From NCBI GenBank assembly GCA_031459765.1, contig JAVKHY010000001.1, positions 372,050-436,049 on the forward strand: a DNA stretch of 64,000 nt, read 5' to 3'. Below are positions 1-8,502 of this stretch, piece after piece. Source of the stretch: Armatimonadota bacterium (GTDB lineage: Bacteria; Sysuimicrobiota; Sysuimicrobiia; Sysuimicrobiales; Kaftiobacteriaceae). Positions within the stretch are counted from its first letter, which is position 1; the number at the start of each line of letters is the position of its first letter. The notes below the pieces were generated by a model, which was given only the letters and a program-made list of their open reading frames with translations, was not told the DNA's origin and ran no database searches. The position numbers and the translations under genes are program-made.

Positions 1-246
1 CCGCGGCAGTTCCGCCGTGTCCAGGAGCAGCAGCGCAAGGGAGGTCTGGAGGCGGTTGGCGATGTTGATGAGCGTGGCCACCGAAGGATAGGTGCGGCCG
101 GATTCCAGCAGGCTGATGAAGCTCTTGGTCAGGTTGGGTTCGGCCAGGTCCGTCTGCGTGAGGCCGCGGAGGCGCCGGACGCGGCGGATGCGGTTGCCCA
201 GGCGCTTCAGCCAGGGCGGGTTTCGGGGTGTCTTCTGTTCGGTCAT
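1..246 (-). CDS. XRE-family HTH regulator (3' end cut by window)
   Basis: The first 82 codons of a DNA-binding protein run off the left edge. The start is the ATG at 246 (MTEQKTPRNPPW). Residues about 13-70 form a Cro/C1-type helix-turn-helix: RIRRVRRLRGLTQTDLAE, then a recognition region SFISLLESGRTYPSVATL, then NIANRLQTSLALLL. This is the normal spacing for the XRE family. The frame stays open to base 1, so any effector domain (often a cupin in this architecture) lies outside the window. The target is unknown. A small inverted repeat at 331-349 lies upstream and could be its operator. The domain call is solid and the function open. Confidence 0.8.
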   Translation of the reverse strand, partial: MTEQKTPRNPPWLKRLGNRIRRVRRLRGLTQTDLAEPNLTKSFISLLESGRTYPSVATLINIANRLQTSLALLLLDTAELPR

Positions 247-330
247 CGCGCTGCGGTGTTTCGCGGGCGGAGGGAGATTGGCCTCTCGCGGGGGAACGCC
301 GCGCTGTCGAGTGTTCATGCGGATATTCCC

Positions 331-349
331 CTCGACGAGAAAAGTCGAG
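331..349. promoter_or_regulatory. small inverted repeat upstream of the XRE gene
   Basis: CTCGAC and GTCGAG arms (6 bp, perfect) are separated by a 7-nt A-rich spacer, about 85 nt upstream of the XRE start. It could be an autoregulatory operator. It could also be a weak terminator-like hairpin, because TTCT follows on the plus strand. There is no further support. Confidence 0.25.
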
Positions 350-477
350 TTCTATGCGATAGCGGCGGAAGACGGGGATCCGGTGACATATCCTTGCTTC
401 GAAACGTGCGGTGAAGGTCCTGCCCTATCGCCCAACTCCGCAGGTCGGACGTCGTCCAGGAGCGCTCCGAGCAGGCG

Positions 478-780
478 ATGCACCTCTATCTCGACGACGT
501 GCACAAGACATGCAACAAGCGGTTTGCCGACCTGCTCGGCTACCGCTCGCCGCATGAGTGGGCGTCGATCGACGAGCCCTTCCCCATGGTCTTCGTCGCG
601 GAGCGGAGCCGGCGGCCGCTGGTCACGGCCTACCGGAACGCGGTCGAGCGCTTCGTGGGGACGACGCTGGATGTGACCTGGCGGACGAAGTCGGGCCGGA
701 CCGTGGATACGAGCGTGATGCTGGTGTCCATCACCTACGAAGGGCATGTCCTGGCGCTGCACTACATCAGCCAGAAGTGA
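478..780 (+). CDS. PAS-like single-domain protein
   Basis: A 100-aa product with the pattern of a lone PAS fold. It has an N-terminal strand HLYLDDVHKTCNKRFADLLGY, a helix region SPHEWASIDEPFP, then VTWRTKSGRTVDTSVMLVSI and a closing strand HVLALHYIS. These proteins are sensory or ligand-binding modules without an output domain. No good ribosome-binding site precedes the ATG at 478. The same frame is open back to 415 and reads SDVVQERSEQ directly before this Met, while a GTG at 411 in another frame reads MKVLPYRPTPQ. The true N-terminus may therefore lie upstream of a frameshift. It is convergent with the exporter gene, with 3 nt between stops. Confidence 0.55.
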   Translation: MHLYLDDVHKTCNKRFADLLGYRSPHEWASIDEPFPMVFVAERSRRPLVTAYRNAVERFVGTTLDVTWRTKSGRTVDTSVMLVSITYEGHVLALHYISQK

Positions 781-783
781 AGA

Positions 784-1593
784 TCACCCCGAGGTGAGCG
801 CGGGCCGACGGACGCGGAGACGGAGCCATGCGCCCAGCCCCAGGTAGCGCAGGCCCAGCCAGAGCAGGACGGCGGCGAAGAGCAGCCGCAGCGCCCACCC
901 CGACGCGCCGAGCGCGCCGTGACCTCCCAGCCAGCAGCCCAGGATAACGCCGGGCAGCAGCATGACCAGGATGTGCCTCCGGAGGTGCCCGTGTCTGGCG
1001 TAGACCCAGGTGCCCGTCACGCCGGTCAGAACGAGGGCGGCCAGCGACGTGCCCTGCGCGGTGTGCTGGGAGAGACCGGTGCCGAGCACGAGGAGCGGAA
1101 CGATCAGGACCCCGCCGCCGACCCCGAGCAGCCCGGCGATGCCCCCGGCCAGGGCGCCGATGGCCAGCAGCACCAGCGGGAGCGCCGCGCCGCTCAGCCC
1201 CCCGTTCCAGAACAGCCGGTTCTTCAGGACGAGCAGCACGGCGACGACGAGCAGGAAGGCGCCGAAGTACTTCCGCAGGCGCATCCCGGGGACCCGGGAC
1301 GCGTAGCGCGCCGAGACGTACGACGCGCTGACCGCGGCCGCGGCCAGCCAGGCCGCGGCGGACCAGTTTACCGCGCCGCGGCCGGCGTACACCCACGCGC
1401 CGACGATGCCCGTGGCGATTACCGCGGCCAGGCTGGTGCCGTGGGCTTCATGCTGCGACAGGCCGGCCCACAGCGTGAGCAGCGGGACCATCACCACGCC
1501 GCCGCCCAATCCGACCAGCCCGCCGAAGATGCCGCCGATGAAGCCGATGACCAGCGCCCGGATCTGAGCCGGCACCGCGATTCCCCGACCCAC
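784..1593 (-). CDS. TauE/SafE-type membrane exporter
   Basis: A 269-aa polytopic inner-membrane protein with the two-fold internal repeat of the TauE/SafE (DUF81) family. The first half has GGIFGGLVGLGGG (about residue 19) and SQHEAHGTSLAAV. The second half repeats them as GGIAGLLGVGGG (about 150) and SQHTAQGTSLAAL. About eight hydrophobic segments are visible, which is usual for the family. Members export sulfite, sulfoacetate or similar small anions, but substrate cannot be inferred from motifs. The gene stands alone between a PAS-like gene and the dehydrogenase operon, with no sulfur-metabolism neighbours. The family call is firm and the substrate unknown. Confidence 0.85.
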   Translation of the reverse strand: MGRGIAVPAQIRALVIGFIGGIFGGLVGLGGGVVMVPLLTLWAGLSQHEAHGTSLAAVIATGIVGAWVYAGRGAVNWSAAAWLAAAAVSASYVSARYASRVPGMRLRKYFGAFLLVVAVLLVLKNRLFWNGGLSGAALPLVLLAIGALAGGIAGLLGVGGGVLIVPLLVLGTGLSQHTAQGTSLAALVLTGVTGTWVYARHGHLRRHILVMLLPGVILGCWLGGHGALGASGWALRLLFAAVLLWLGLRYLGLGAWLRLRVRRPALTSG

Positions 1594-1709
1594 CGTATCC
1601 CCGCCAACCGGGGTTGCCCATCGGGCGCGCGTCGGATTTGCCTACCCTAAAGGTGTGGGTGGGAGGATACGTACCCCTCTCCGGGGGGCGTCGAATGCGC
1701 GGCAGAACG

Positions 1710-2669
1710 TCAGCTGGAAGCGGGGCGGTCACCGGCGCGTTTGCGCTCGGCTAGTGTTTTCATCAAGTGCTCGGTCAACCGCTCCCGGATCGAGCCCATC
1801 GCCGCCTCGGACCACTCCAGGAACCCCTGACCGGTCTTGAACCCGAGACGTCCTTTCCCCACCAGGGTCCGCAGGGTGGTCGATGGAGTGGGGTCCGCGT
1901 TGAGATGCTTGAGCAGATAGTCGTGGATGGCGAAGGTGAGATCAAGGCCGACCAGGTCCGCATTCGCCACCGGTCCGAGGACGGGAAGCCGCAGGCCGAA
2001 GCTGTTGCACACAACCTCATCGACGGTGGCCGCGTCGCACACGCCGGCGTCGATCAGGGCGAAGGCCTCGCGCCAGAGGGCGTGCTGCAGGCGGTTCCCG
2101 ATAAATCCGGGGACGTCCCGTCTCACCCGCACGGGATGCTTGCCGGCCCGGGCCAGGAGGTTGTAGACGGCCTCCACGGCCCACTCGGCCGTCTCCTCCG
2201 TCCGCACCACCTCAACCAGAGGGATCAGGAAGGGCGGGTTCCAGAAGTGGGTGCCCAGGACCCGCTCCCGACCCTTCGTACTCGCCGCGATTTCGGCGAT
2301 GCGGATGGCCGAGGTGTTGGTGCAGAGTACGGCCCGCGGCGGAGCGTACCGTCCAAGATCCGAGAAAAGGCGTTGCTTGAGGGAGAGGTCCTCAGGTACG
2401 GCTTCGATCACCACGTCGCAGCCTGCGCAGGCTCTGGCCAGATCGGAGGTCGGAACGACGCGTTGCACAACCGCTTCTATTTGCCGGTCCTCCACCAACG
2501 CGTGGCGGGCCATCCGAAAGAGGTTCTGCCGGATCCGGTCCCGCGCCGAGGCCCGGGCTGCGGGGTCGGTCTCCACTAGCCAGACGTCGTGGCCGGCCGT
2601 GGCAAAGACCTGGGCGATGCCATGGCCCATCAACCCCGCGCCGACCACGGTGACGCGCTCTCCCGCCAT
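1710..2669 (-). CDS. 3-hydroxyacyl-CoA dehydrogenase family protein
   Basis: A 319-aa NAD-dependent dehydrogenase. The Rossmann motif GAGLMG is at residues 10-15, followed by the acidic strand end WLVETD. The catalytic His is in LGTHFWNPP with the partner Glu in LVEVV. The C-terminal helical domain begins near PGFIGNRLQHAL. Family members oxidise L-3-hydroxyacyl-CoA (beta-oxidation) or related 3-hydroxy acids. The start chosen is ATG 2669 (MAGERVTVVGAG), preceded by GTAGGGG and 7 nt after the SDR stop. A longer reading would run into the SDR gene. It is the last gene of the IclR-headed operon, so an oxidation step on a hydroxylated acid or CoA ester is the likely role. Confidence 0.87.
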   Translation of the reverse strand: MAGERVTVVGAGLMGHGIAQVFATAGHDVWLVETDPAARASARDRIRQNLFRMARHALVEDRQIEAVVQRVVPTSDLARACAGCDVVIEAVPEDLSLKQRLFSDLGRYAPPRAVLCTNTSAIRIAEIAASTKGRERVLGTHFWNPPFLIPLVEVVRTEETAEWAVEAVYNLLARAGKHPVRVRRDVPGFIGNRLQHALWREAFALIDAGVCDAATVDEVVCNSFGLRLPVLGPVANADLVGLDLTFAIHDYLLKHLNADPTPSTTLRTLVGKGRLGFKTGQGFLEWSEAAMGSIRERLTEHLMKTLAERKRAGDRPASS

Positions 2670-2676
2670 GGCGCCC

Positions 2677-3459
2677 CTACCCGGCGGTGTATCCACCGTC
2701 GACGTGGAGCACGGCCCCGGTCATGAAGTCAGAGGCCGGCGAGGCCAGGAAGATCACGGCCCCGACCATGTCCGTAGGTTCGCCGAGCCGACCGATGGGG
2801 ATACGGGCGAGGAGCCGTTTGTACACCTCCTCGTTCCCCCACATCCACTCCGTCAGCGATGAGCGGAAGAGGCCCGGAGCGATGCAGTTGACGCGGATGC
2901 CGTAGGGCCCCCACTCCCAGGCCAGCGTCTTGGCCAGGAGGTGCACCGCCGCCTTGGCCGGCGAATAGGCGGAGTACTGGGCCATGCCCAGGTCGCCGCG
3001 CTGCGAACCGATCAGGATCACCGCGCCTCCGCGGCCCTGATGGATCATCACCCGGCCGACTTCCCGGCAGAACAGCCAGGTCGCTTTCAGGTGGGAATCG
3101 ACGATCGCTTCCCACTCTTCCACGGATTGGTCGATGATGGGTTTGGGGCGGTTCATCCCCTGGGCGGTGACGAGGATGTCGATGCCCCCCAGCCGCTCGG
3201 AGGTGGCTTCCACGACGCGCCGCACATCGTCCACCCGATCGGGCTGTCCGGCGCAGAAGTCGGCGATCCCGCCGGCCCCGACAATCTCTTCCGCGAGCGG
3301 CCGGAGGGTGTCCGGGTTTCGGCCGGTCAGCATCACCCTGGCCCCCACCCCGGCCAGCCCCCTGGACACGGCCGTACCCAGCGACCCGGTGGCTCCCGTC
3401 ACCAGCGCCACCTTTCCCTGGATGTCAAACAGGTTCCGTGCGGTGTGAACCGCCGTCAT
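2677..3459 (-). CDS. SDR-family oxidoreductase
   Basis: A 260-aa classical short-chain dehydrogenase. The cofactor loop TGATGSLG is at residues 21-28, with Ser in place of the usual middle Gly. The active-site Tyr and Lys are in YSPAK, preceded by the Ser in LIGSQRGD. PGLFRSS follows the catalytic region and the C-terminus ends in the typical HVDGGYTAG. The NNAG strand is altered to VTAQG. The reaction is probably NAD(P)-dependent interconversion of an alcohol and a ketone. It sits 16 nt after the cupin and 7 nt before the 3-hydroxyacyl-CoA dehydrogenase, so two successive dehydrogenases share one operon. The exact substrate is not readable from sequence. Confidence 0.88.
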   Translation of the reverse strand: MTAVHTARNLFDIQGKVALVTGATGSLGTAVSRGLAGVGARVMLTGRNPDTLRPLAEEIVGAGGIADFCAGQPDRVDDVRRVVEATSERLGGIDILVTAQGMNRPKPIIDQSVEEWEAIVDSHLKATWLFCREVGRVMIHQGRGGAVILIGSQRGDLGMAQYSAYSPAKAAVHLLAKTLAWEWGPYGIRVNCIAPGLFRSSLTEWMWGNEEVYKRLLARIPIGRLGEPTDMVGAVIFLASPASDFMTGAVLHVDGGYTAG

Positions 3460-3475
3460 GGGCCCCGACCTCTTC

Positions 3476-3820
3476 TCAGCCGGGCGGGTAAGGCATGATC
3501 ACGAGCATCGACGCCACCCGGTTGGTGTCGTTGCGCACCTCGCGCTTCTCGTTGGGCCCGATCCAGATGGAATCCAGCGGGCGCAGGCGCACCTCGGTCC
3601 CTTCGAAGGCGATCGTCAGCTCGCCTTCCAGCGCGACGTAGATCTTGTGCAGCGGGCTGGCGTCCCATTCCGCCCTGGCCCCCGGGAGGTAGTAGGACAG
3701 GCCCACCCAGTAGGGGGCTTCGCAGCCCAGACGCGCGTGCTGCAGGTGCATGGCGTGGACCGTCTCGGTGTGCTTGGGCGGACTGTACTTCACCGCTTCT
3801 TCCAGTCGTGTGACCTTCAT
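3476..3820 (-). CDS. small cupin-domain protein
   Basis: A 114-aa single-domain beta-barrel protein. Cupin motif 1 is PGARAEWDASPLHKIYVALEGELTIAF. Motif 2 is the region LRPLDSIWIGPNEKREVRN. It has only one His in motif 1 and none of the usual His in motif 2, so metal binding may be weak or absent. Such cupins act as isomerases, small-molecule binders or accessory proteins. The start is ATG 3820 (MKVTRLEEAV), only 2 nt after the cyclase stop, so translational coupling is likely. A longer frame upstream overlaps the cyclase and is not used. The specific role in the pathway is unknown. Confidence 0.75.
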   Translation of the reverse strand: MKVTRLEEAVKYSPPKHTETVHAMHLQHARLGCEAPYWVGLSYYLPGARAEWDASPLHKIYVALEGELTIAFEGTEVRLRPLDSIWIGPNEKREVRNDTNRVASMLVIMPYPPG

Positions 3821-3822
3821 CG

Positions 3823-4617
3823 TCAGCCCCTCTCGATCCGGAACTCGCCCGTCTTGTCCAGGATGGCGACCATACGGACGATGCACCCGTCGCCCCCCAC
3901 CCAGCGCCAGGGGAAGGCCGCCACCGTCACGCGCTTTCCGGTCACCTTGTCGATGTCCCCTCCGACGTTCTCGAAGCCCACGATCCCGTTGCTCAGGAGG
4001 AGGCGGTGGCACGGCTCCCACTCGGGGAAAACCTCTTCGACGCGCCGCCCCGTCTCGCGGCGAAACTCCTCACAGACGTCGGGCAGCAGGGGGCCTCCGG
4101 GGCCGTGGGGGCCGATGGCCGTGGCCAGGGGGTGGTCCAGCGCCTGCTGGTCCACGCCCACCGCCTTGACCCCCCGTTCCACCAGCCACTCTCCCGCCTC
4201 GCGATAGAGTCCGGGGGAGTAGGCGAAATACTGCCGGCTGTCGCCGTAGTACCGGTGCCAGCCGCTGTTGATGATGACGATATCGCCCCGCTCGATCCGG
4301 GGCCGCGCGCGCTCCAGGTCCTCGGGCATGATCTTTTCCCACCGGCCCTTGGGGATTGAAACCACGACGGCCGTGCCGAAGAACCGGTCCAGCGGGATCT
4401 GATCGACAAAGGGCATGCCCTCCAGGACATGGGCGGGAGCGTCGGTGTGGGTGGTCGTGTGCATGAAGGTGGTGATCTGCTGGGAGAGCACGCCGGACTT
4501 GGCGTGGTAGTGGAACCGTTCGATCTTGATGTCGGGGAAGTACGGCCACAGTGGGGCGTCGCGCCCCCACGGATGGCTCAGGTCGTAGAACTCGAGCCCA
4601 TCGGTCGAAGACGCCAT
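3823..4617 (-). CDS. cyclase-family hydrolase (kynurenine formamidase-like)
   Basis: A 264-aa metal-dependent amidohydrolase-like enzyme of the cyclase family (PF04199). The signature HTTTHTDAPAH carries the metal-binding His and Asp residues. It is followed by GDIVIINSGWHRYY and GVKAVGVDQQALDHP, both typical of the family. Members hydrolyse N-formylkynurenine, isatin or other cyclic amides and lactones. The start is ATG 4617, preceded by the strong site AAAGGAGG. A start further upstream (4683) would overlap the previous gene and is rejected. It lies 22 nt after the HMGL-like gene in the same operon. A ring-opening or amide-hydrolysis step in a catabolic pathway is the inference. Confidence 0.85.
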   Translation of the reverse strand: MASSTDGLEFYDLSHPWGRDAPLWPYFPDIKIERFHYHAKSGVLSQQITTFMHTTTHTDAPAHVLEGMPFVDQIPLDRFFGTAVVVSIPKGRWEKIMPEDLERARPRIERGDIVIINSGWHRYYGDSRQYFAYSPGLYREAGEWLVERGVKAVGVDQQALDHPLATAIGPHGPGGPLLPDVCEEFRRETGRRVEEVFPEWEPCHRLLLSNGIVGFENVGGDIDKVTGKRVTVAAFPWRWVGGDGCIVRMVAILDKTGEFRIERG

Positions 4618-4639
4618 CTCTCCTCCTTTCCCGACGGGG

Positions 4640-5911
4640 CTATTCCCCGCCGTCGAGGATCTCGGCGACGATCCCCTCCACAACCTCGGGGGGTAGCCCG
4701 TTCTTCCACACCAGCGCAGTCTGCTTGATGCGTTCGGCGATGGCGCCGATCTGCTCCTTGGTCGCCGTCCGCCCCTTCTTCGCCAGCAGCATCTCGACGT
4801 AGTGATGTCCGCTCCCCCGGCCCGCGATAAACTCCACTCCGGGTTGCCCGACCAGGGTGGGCGGATACGGCATCATCCCCAGGGTACCGATCGGGGTGTC
4901 TTGAAACTGCCGGAGGATGTGGATGATGATCCCGGACTCCACCTCGAACAGGCGACTGCCGACGATTGGCTTGTTCGTGGCCGGGCGAACTTTGGAGACC
5001 TCAGCGACCATCTGCGACAGGCGGGTGAGCCCCTGCAGGCGGATCCCGGTGGGGACACCCAGCAGGTACTCTGCCGCCACAGCCACCTCCTCGGTGGCGA
5101 CGTTGCCCGCCCGCTCGCCCAGGCCGTTCACAGAGCAGTGCACCTCGTCCACACCGGACGCGATCGCCGTGAGCGCACTGGCCGTGGCCAGACCGAAGTC
5201 GTTGTGGATGTGCAGGCCCAGGGGGGTCTCGGGGAACCAGGCGCGAAGCTGCCGGATGAAGAACTGCATGGCCAGCGGATGGGCCATGCCGAAGGTGTCC
5301 GAGACCGTGATCCGATCGACGCGGCCCCGCTCGATGATCTCCCCGAAGAACCGTTTGATGTAGTCGAGGCTCGGGATGCGGAATGTGTCCCATCCCATGA
5401 ACTCGACGTACATTCCCGCCTCATCCTTTGCCCGGCGACTGAACTGGACGATGCGATCGATGAGCGCCTCCGGGGTCAGGTTGTAAGCGTACTTGACGAG
5501 ATAGGGGTTGATTCCGAACTCCAGGACCATCGCCGGCGCCCCGGCGGCGATCGCCGCTTCCAGATCGTCTTCCCGAACGCGGACCAGGGGCGTCACACGT
5601 GTGCGCAGCTTCATCCGGGAAAGCGTGCGGATGACTTCCCGGTCTTCCTCCGTCGCGGGCAGGCCGGGTTCGATGGACGGGATGCCGAGGCGGTCCATCT
5701 CCAGGGCCAGATGGATCTTCTCCTCTACGGTGAAGGCGACGCGCGCGGTCTGTTCACCGTCGCGGAGGGTGACATCGTGGATGGTCAGCCGTTGGGGGAG
5801 GGTCATCGTCCGGCGGACATCGGGCAGGTAGTTGAGCGGTGAGGCCCAGCGGCCGGGGGAGAAGTACGGACCCTCCAGGCTCACGCCGAACGCCGGTGCA
5901 AGCTTCTCCAT
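4640..5911 (-). CDS. HMGL-like enzyme (isopropylmalate/homocitrate synthase-like)
   Basis: A 423-aa TIM-barrel enzyme of the HMG-CoA lyase-like superfamily. IHDVTLRDGEQTARVAF is the N-terminal signature holding the catalytic Arg and metal Asp. LGLHIHNDFGLATA supplies the HxH metal ligands. SVNGLGERAGNVATEE is the second family signature. A short C-terminal region follows, but not the full leucine-binding regulatory domain of LeuA, so feedback inhibition is unlikely. The start ATG 5911 is preceded by GGAGGG. The first 40 residues (with SLEGPYFSPGRW) are an unusual extension. In this operon it could make or cleave a C-C bond of a 2-oxo or 3-hydroxy acid. Direction and substrate are not determined. 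Confidence 0.78.
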   Translation of the reverse strand: MEKLAPAFGVSLEGPYFSPGRWASPLNYLPDVRRTMTLPQRLTIHDVTLRDGEQTARVAFTVEEKIHLALEMDRLGIPSIEPGLPATEEDREVIRTLSRMKLRTRVTPLVRVREDDLEAAIAAGAPAMVLEFGINPYLVKYAYNLTPEALIDRIVQFSRRAKDEAGMYVEFMGWDTFRIPSLDYIKRFFGEIIERGRVDRITVSDTFGMAHPLAMQFFIRQLRAWFPETPLGLHIHNDFGLATASALTAIASGVDEVHCSVNGLGERAGNVATEEVAVAAEYLLGVPTGIRLQGLTRLSQMVAEVSKVRPATNKPIVGSRLFEVESGIIIHILRQFQDTPIGTLGMMPYPPTLVGQPGVEFIAGRGSGHHYVEMLLAKKGRTATKEQIGAIAERIKQTALVWKNGLPPEVVEGIVAEILDGGE

Positions 5912-5955
5912 ACGTCCCTCCTGTATCCCGACATGGCCGGAGGCAACGAGACCGA

Positions 5956-6753
5956 TCAGCTGGGGGAGGCGCCGGTAGCGGGGTAGCCCAGCTCCTGCGA
6001 GATCGCCTCGGCGCATCGCTTCACGGCCTGGGCGAAAGTTGTTGCTTCCGATGGCCCAAACCGGTCCGCCGGCGCGACCACGGCCAGGCTCGCCCTGACC
6101 GTGCCCGGCGGGCCCCAGATTGGCGCGGCCACGGCACACACGCCGACGGTGTGCTCCTGAAGGTCGTAGGCGACCCCTTCAACGGCGACCCTACGGATCG
6201 TCTCGGCCAGCTTTTCGGCATCGGTGATGCTGTACGGCGTGAGGGGAAGCAGTGGTCTGGCCAGAATCGATGCCCGCTCGTCCTCCGGCATGAACGCCAG
6301 GAACACCTTGCTGTGGGCGTTGCTCAAGTCCGCGAAGACGCGTCCCACGCGGGAGACGGGTTTGAAGGGGCGCGACGTGCGCACCTGGTCGATAAACAGG
6401 GCGCCTTCGTTGGTCCAGACCGCAAGATCGACGCTCTCCCCGGTCTCCTCGGCCAGTCGCACCAGGAACGGGCGGGCGATCCGCATCAGCTCCGACTGCA
6501 GGACCCCGACGTAGGCGATCCGCAAGAGGGCCGGACCCACGCGGTACCTGCCGTTGCCGGGATCCGACACCAGGAACCCCGCCGCCTCCAGGGTCTTCAC
6601 GAGTCGGAAGACCGTGGCCTTGTCCAGGTTCACCCGCCTGCTCAGGTCGCTGACGCCCCACTCAGGCTGTTCGACGGTGAAGCAGCTCAGAATGCGCAGG
6701 CCACGGGCCAGCGAGCGCACGGCATACTCCGGCTTCTTCGCCGCCTCCACCAT
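5956..6753 (-). CDS. IclR-family transcriptional regulator
   Basis: A 265-aa regulator. Its N-terminal winged helix-turn-helix (residues about 12-75) reads RGLRILSCFT, WGVSDLSRRVNLDKATVFRLVKTLEAAGFL. The C-terminal IclR effector domain (about 85-250) includes ESVDLAVWTNEGALFIDQV and GVAYDLQEHTVGVCAVAAPI, a region that in this family binds small carboxylic acids. It is the first gene of the minus-strand catabolic operon, 44 nt before the HMGL-like gene, and it is divergent from the Liv transporter. This suggests it controls both uptake and breakdown of the same substrate. The intergenic region 6754-7130 should hold its operator. Confidence 0.92.
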   Translation of the reverse strand: MVEAAKKPEYAVRSLARGLRILSCFTVEQPEWGVSDLSRRVNLDKATVFRLVKTLEAAGFLVSDPGNGRYRVGPALLRIAYVGVLQSELMRIARPFLVRLAEETGESVDLAVWTNEGALFIDQVRTSRPFKPVSRVGRVFADLSNAHSKVFLAFMPEDERASILARPLLPLTPYSITDAEKLAETIRRVAVEGVAYDLQEHTVGVCAVAAPIWGPPGTVRASLAVVAPADRFGPSEATTFAQAVKRCAEAISQELGYPATGASPS

Positions 6754-7130
6754 CTCTCACCATCAGCCCGCCGGCCGAATCGAGTCCTCTCCCTGCCCTA
6801 CGCTGCCCTCATCCACTCCCTGTGCATACCGCCTTCCCGCGGGGAGGAAGAATGCAGAGCATGCATATCAAGCGTTGTGGAATCGGGATGAGGTCGCAAC
6901 GGGCGATGAGAAAGTTGCATAGCAAGGTCGAGGAAAGAACTGTCTCTGTGGACGAAACAATCGTTGCATGGTATAATCTAGCGCACTTACATGCGTCGAG
7001 TCAAGGTGCGCGGCTCCCGGCTGCTGCGGACGCATTTGGTAGGCCTGCCCGTGGACTCTCCCACGGCAACCCCCTTCTCACCGGACGGTCGCGCATCCCC
7101 GGCGGGACCATTCTCGAAGGGAGGTGAGGC
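6754..7130. other. divergent intergenic region, iclR / liv operon 1
   Basis: 377 nt without a gene. It is notably more AT-rich between about 6850 and 7000 than its surroundings. It contains the plus-strand promoter at 6949-6977, a small inverted repeat TTGC-ATA-GCAA at 6915-6925, and two copies of GTTGCAT (6914-6920 and 6963-6969), the second directly in front of the -10 box. These are candidate IclR contact sites. A 6-bp hairpin CCGTGG/CCACGG lies in the leader at 7049-7066. Confidence 0.5.
6949..6977 (+). promoter_or_regulatory. sigma-70-type promoter for liv operon 1
   Basis: TGGACG (4 of 6 match to TTGACA) at 6949-6954, a 17-nt spacer, and a perfect TATAAT at 6972-6977. Transcription would begin near 6984, giving a leader of about 147 nt before the binding-protein gene. 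GTTGCAT touches the -10 box, so a repressor bound there would block it. Confidence 0.6.
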
Positions 7131-8468
7131 ATGAGGAGGCCTGCGCTCGCCATTGCGGCGGTAGTGGTGGTGGTTGTGGCGGTCGTGCTGATCCTCGTCT
7201 TCCGTCCGACCCGGCCGACGGCGCCGGCGGAGATCCTCGTCGGCGTCCCGGCCCCGTTGACCGGTATCTACGCTGGGTTCGGCGAAGGCTTTGTGTTCGG
7301 GATGAGAGCCGCTGTGGACGATGTGAACCGGCAGGGCGGGGTACGGGTCCAGCAGTATGGGGCGCGGATCCCGATGCGGCTCATCGTGGTCAACACGGAG
7401 AGCGACCCGGCCAAGGCCGGTGCCCTGGCCGAAGATCTCGTGACCCGCAGCAAGGTACACTTCCTGGCGGCAGGCGACCAGCCGCCGCCGATGCACCCCG
7501 GCGTCGCCACCGTGGCCGATCGGTACGAGATCCCCTACGTCATGTCCACGGGGCCGCTCGAGCCCTCCACGGCCATGCGCAACGAGGTCGAAGGCCGCTG
7601 GAAGTATACCTGGGCCACCGGATTGTTCGCGATCGTGACACCGGCTCCGGCCGGAGACTTCAGGGCCGGACCCGGATATACCATCGTCGATACCTGGAAG
7701 GCGATGCTCGACCTGTACGGCAATCAGACGAACAAGAAGGTGGCCGTTTTCGCCTCCGACGATCCGGACGGTGTCGGTTGGTTCGCCCTCTTCTCCAAGA
7801 CGCTGCAGGAGTGGGGATACACCGTGATCGGCACGGAGAGGAAGCTCGGCCTGACCCCGATGGATACCGCCGACTTCAGCCCGATCATTCGAAGGTGGAA
7901 GGATGAGCAGGCGGAGATCCTCTGGGGCAACGCGCCTGCGCCCTTCGTGGGGACCCTCCTCAGGCAGGCCGCGGCGCTGGGGTTCAAGCCGAAGATGGTC
8001 TCGATCGGCCGTGCCCCTCTGTTCTACGAGGACGTCTCGGCCTGGGGCGGGGATCTGCCCTTGGGCATCGGCGTGGAGATCTGGTGGGATCCCTCCTTCC
8101 AGAATTCTCCCGGGATCGGCGGGACGACCCCCCAGTCCCTGGCCGAGCGGTGGGCCAAGGATACGGGCCGGCAGCTGAACCGCAACATCGGCCCCGGGTA
8201 CCGCATCATCCAGGTCCTCATCGATGCCATCGAGCGCGCCGGGGTACTGGATGGGCCGGCGGTCAACGCCGCCCTGGCCAAGACCGACCTGCTCACCATC
8301 GGGCACCGGGTCAAGTTCGATGAGAATCAGTTCAGCCGGGGCCCCCTCGTCTTCGGGCAATGGGTGAAGACGGACAAACCGTGGGTGTGGGAGTTGCCCG
8401 TGGTCTTTTCGAAGCATGACTTCATAAAGGCCACCGCCGCCCCAATCTTCCCCATCCCCTCCAGGTAG
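7131..8468 (+). CDS. Liv-type ABC transporter substrate-binding protein 1
   Basis: A 445-aa exported binding protein of the branched-chain amino acid/amide type (Peripla_BP_6). Residues 1-28 are a basic start and a very hydrophobic Val-rich segment without a clear cleavage site or lipobox, so it may remain membrane-anchored. The mature part begins ILVGVPAPLTGIYAGFGEGF, the usual first strand. It continues with DDVNRQGGV, AEDLVTRSKVHFLAAGDQ and DFSPIIRRWKDEQAEILWG. The ATG at 7131 follows GGGAGGTG. It is the first gene of a five-gene transporter operon and diverges from iclR. The ligand is unknown; family members bind amino acids, amides, aromatic acids or short carboxylates. Confidence 0.87.
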   Translation: MRRPALAIAAVVVVVVAVVLILVFRPTRPTAPAEILVGVPAPLTGIYAGFGEGFVFGMRAAVDDVNRQGGVRVQQYGARIPMRLIVVNTESDPAKAGALAEDLVTRSKVHFLAAGDQPPPMHPGVATVADRYEIPYVMSTGPLEPSTAMRNEVEGRWKYTWATGLFAIVTPAPAGDFRAGPGYTIVDTWKAMLDLYGNQTNKKVAVFASDDPDGVGWFALFSKTLQEWGYTVIGTERKLGLTPMDTADFSPIIRRWKDEQAEILWGNAPAPFVGTLLRQAAALGFKPKMVSIGRAPLFYEDVSAWGGDLPLGIGVEIWWDPSFQNSPGIGGTTPQSLAERWAKDTGRQLNRNIGPGYRIIQVLIDAIERAGVLDGPAVNAALAKTDLLTIGHRVKFDENQFSRGPLVFGQWVKTDKPWVWELPVVFSKHDFIKATAAPIFPIPSR

Positions 8469-8502
8469 GACGGAGGCACCCCGGGGTCTGCTCGGGTCGC
8501 GG

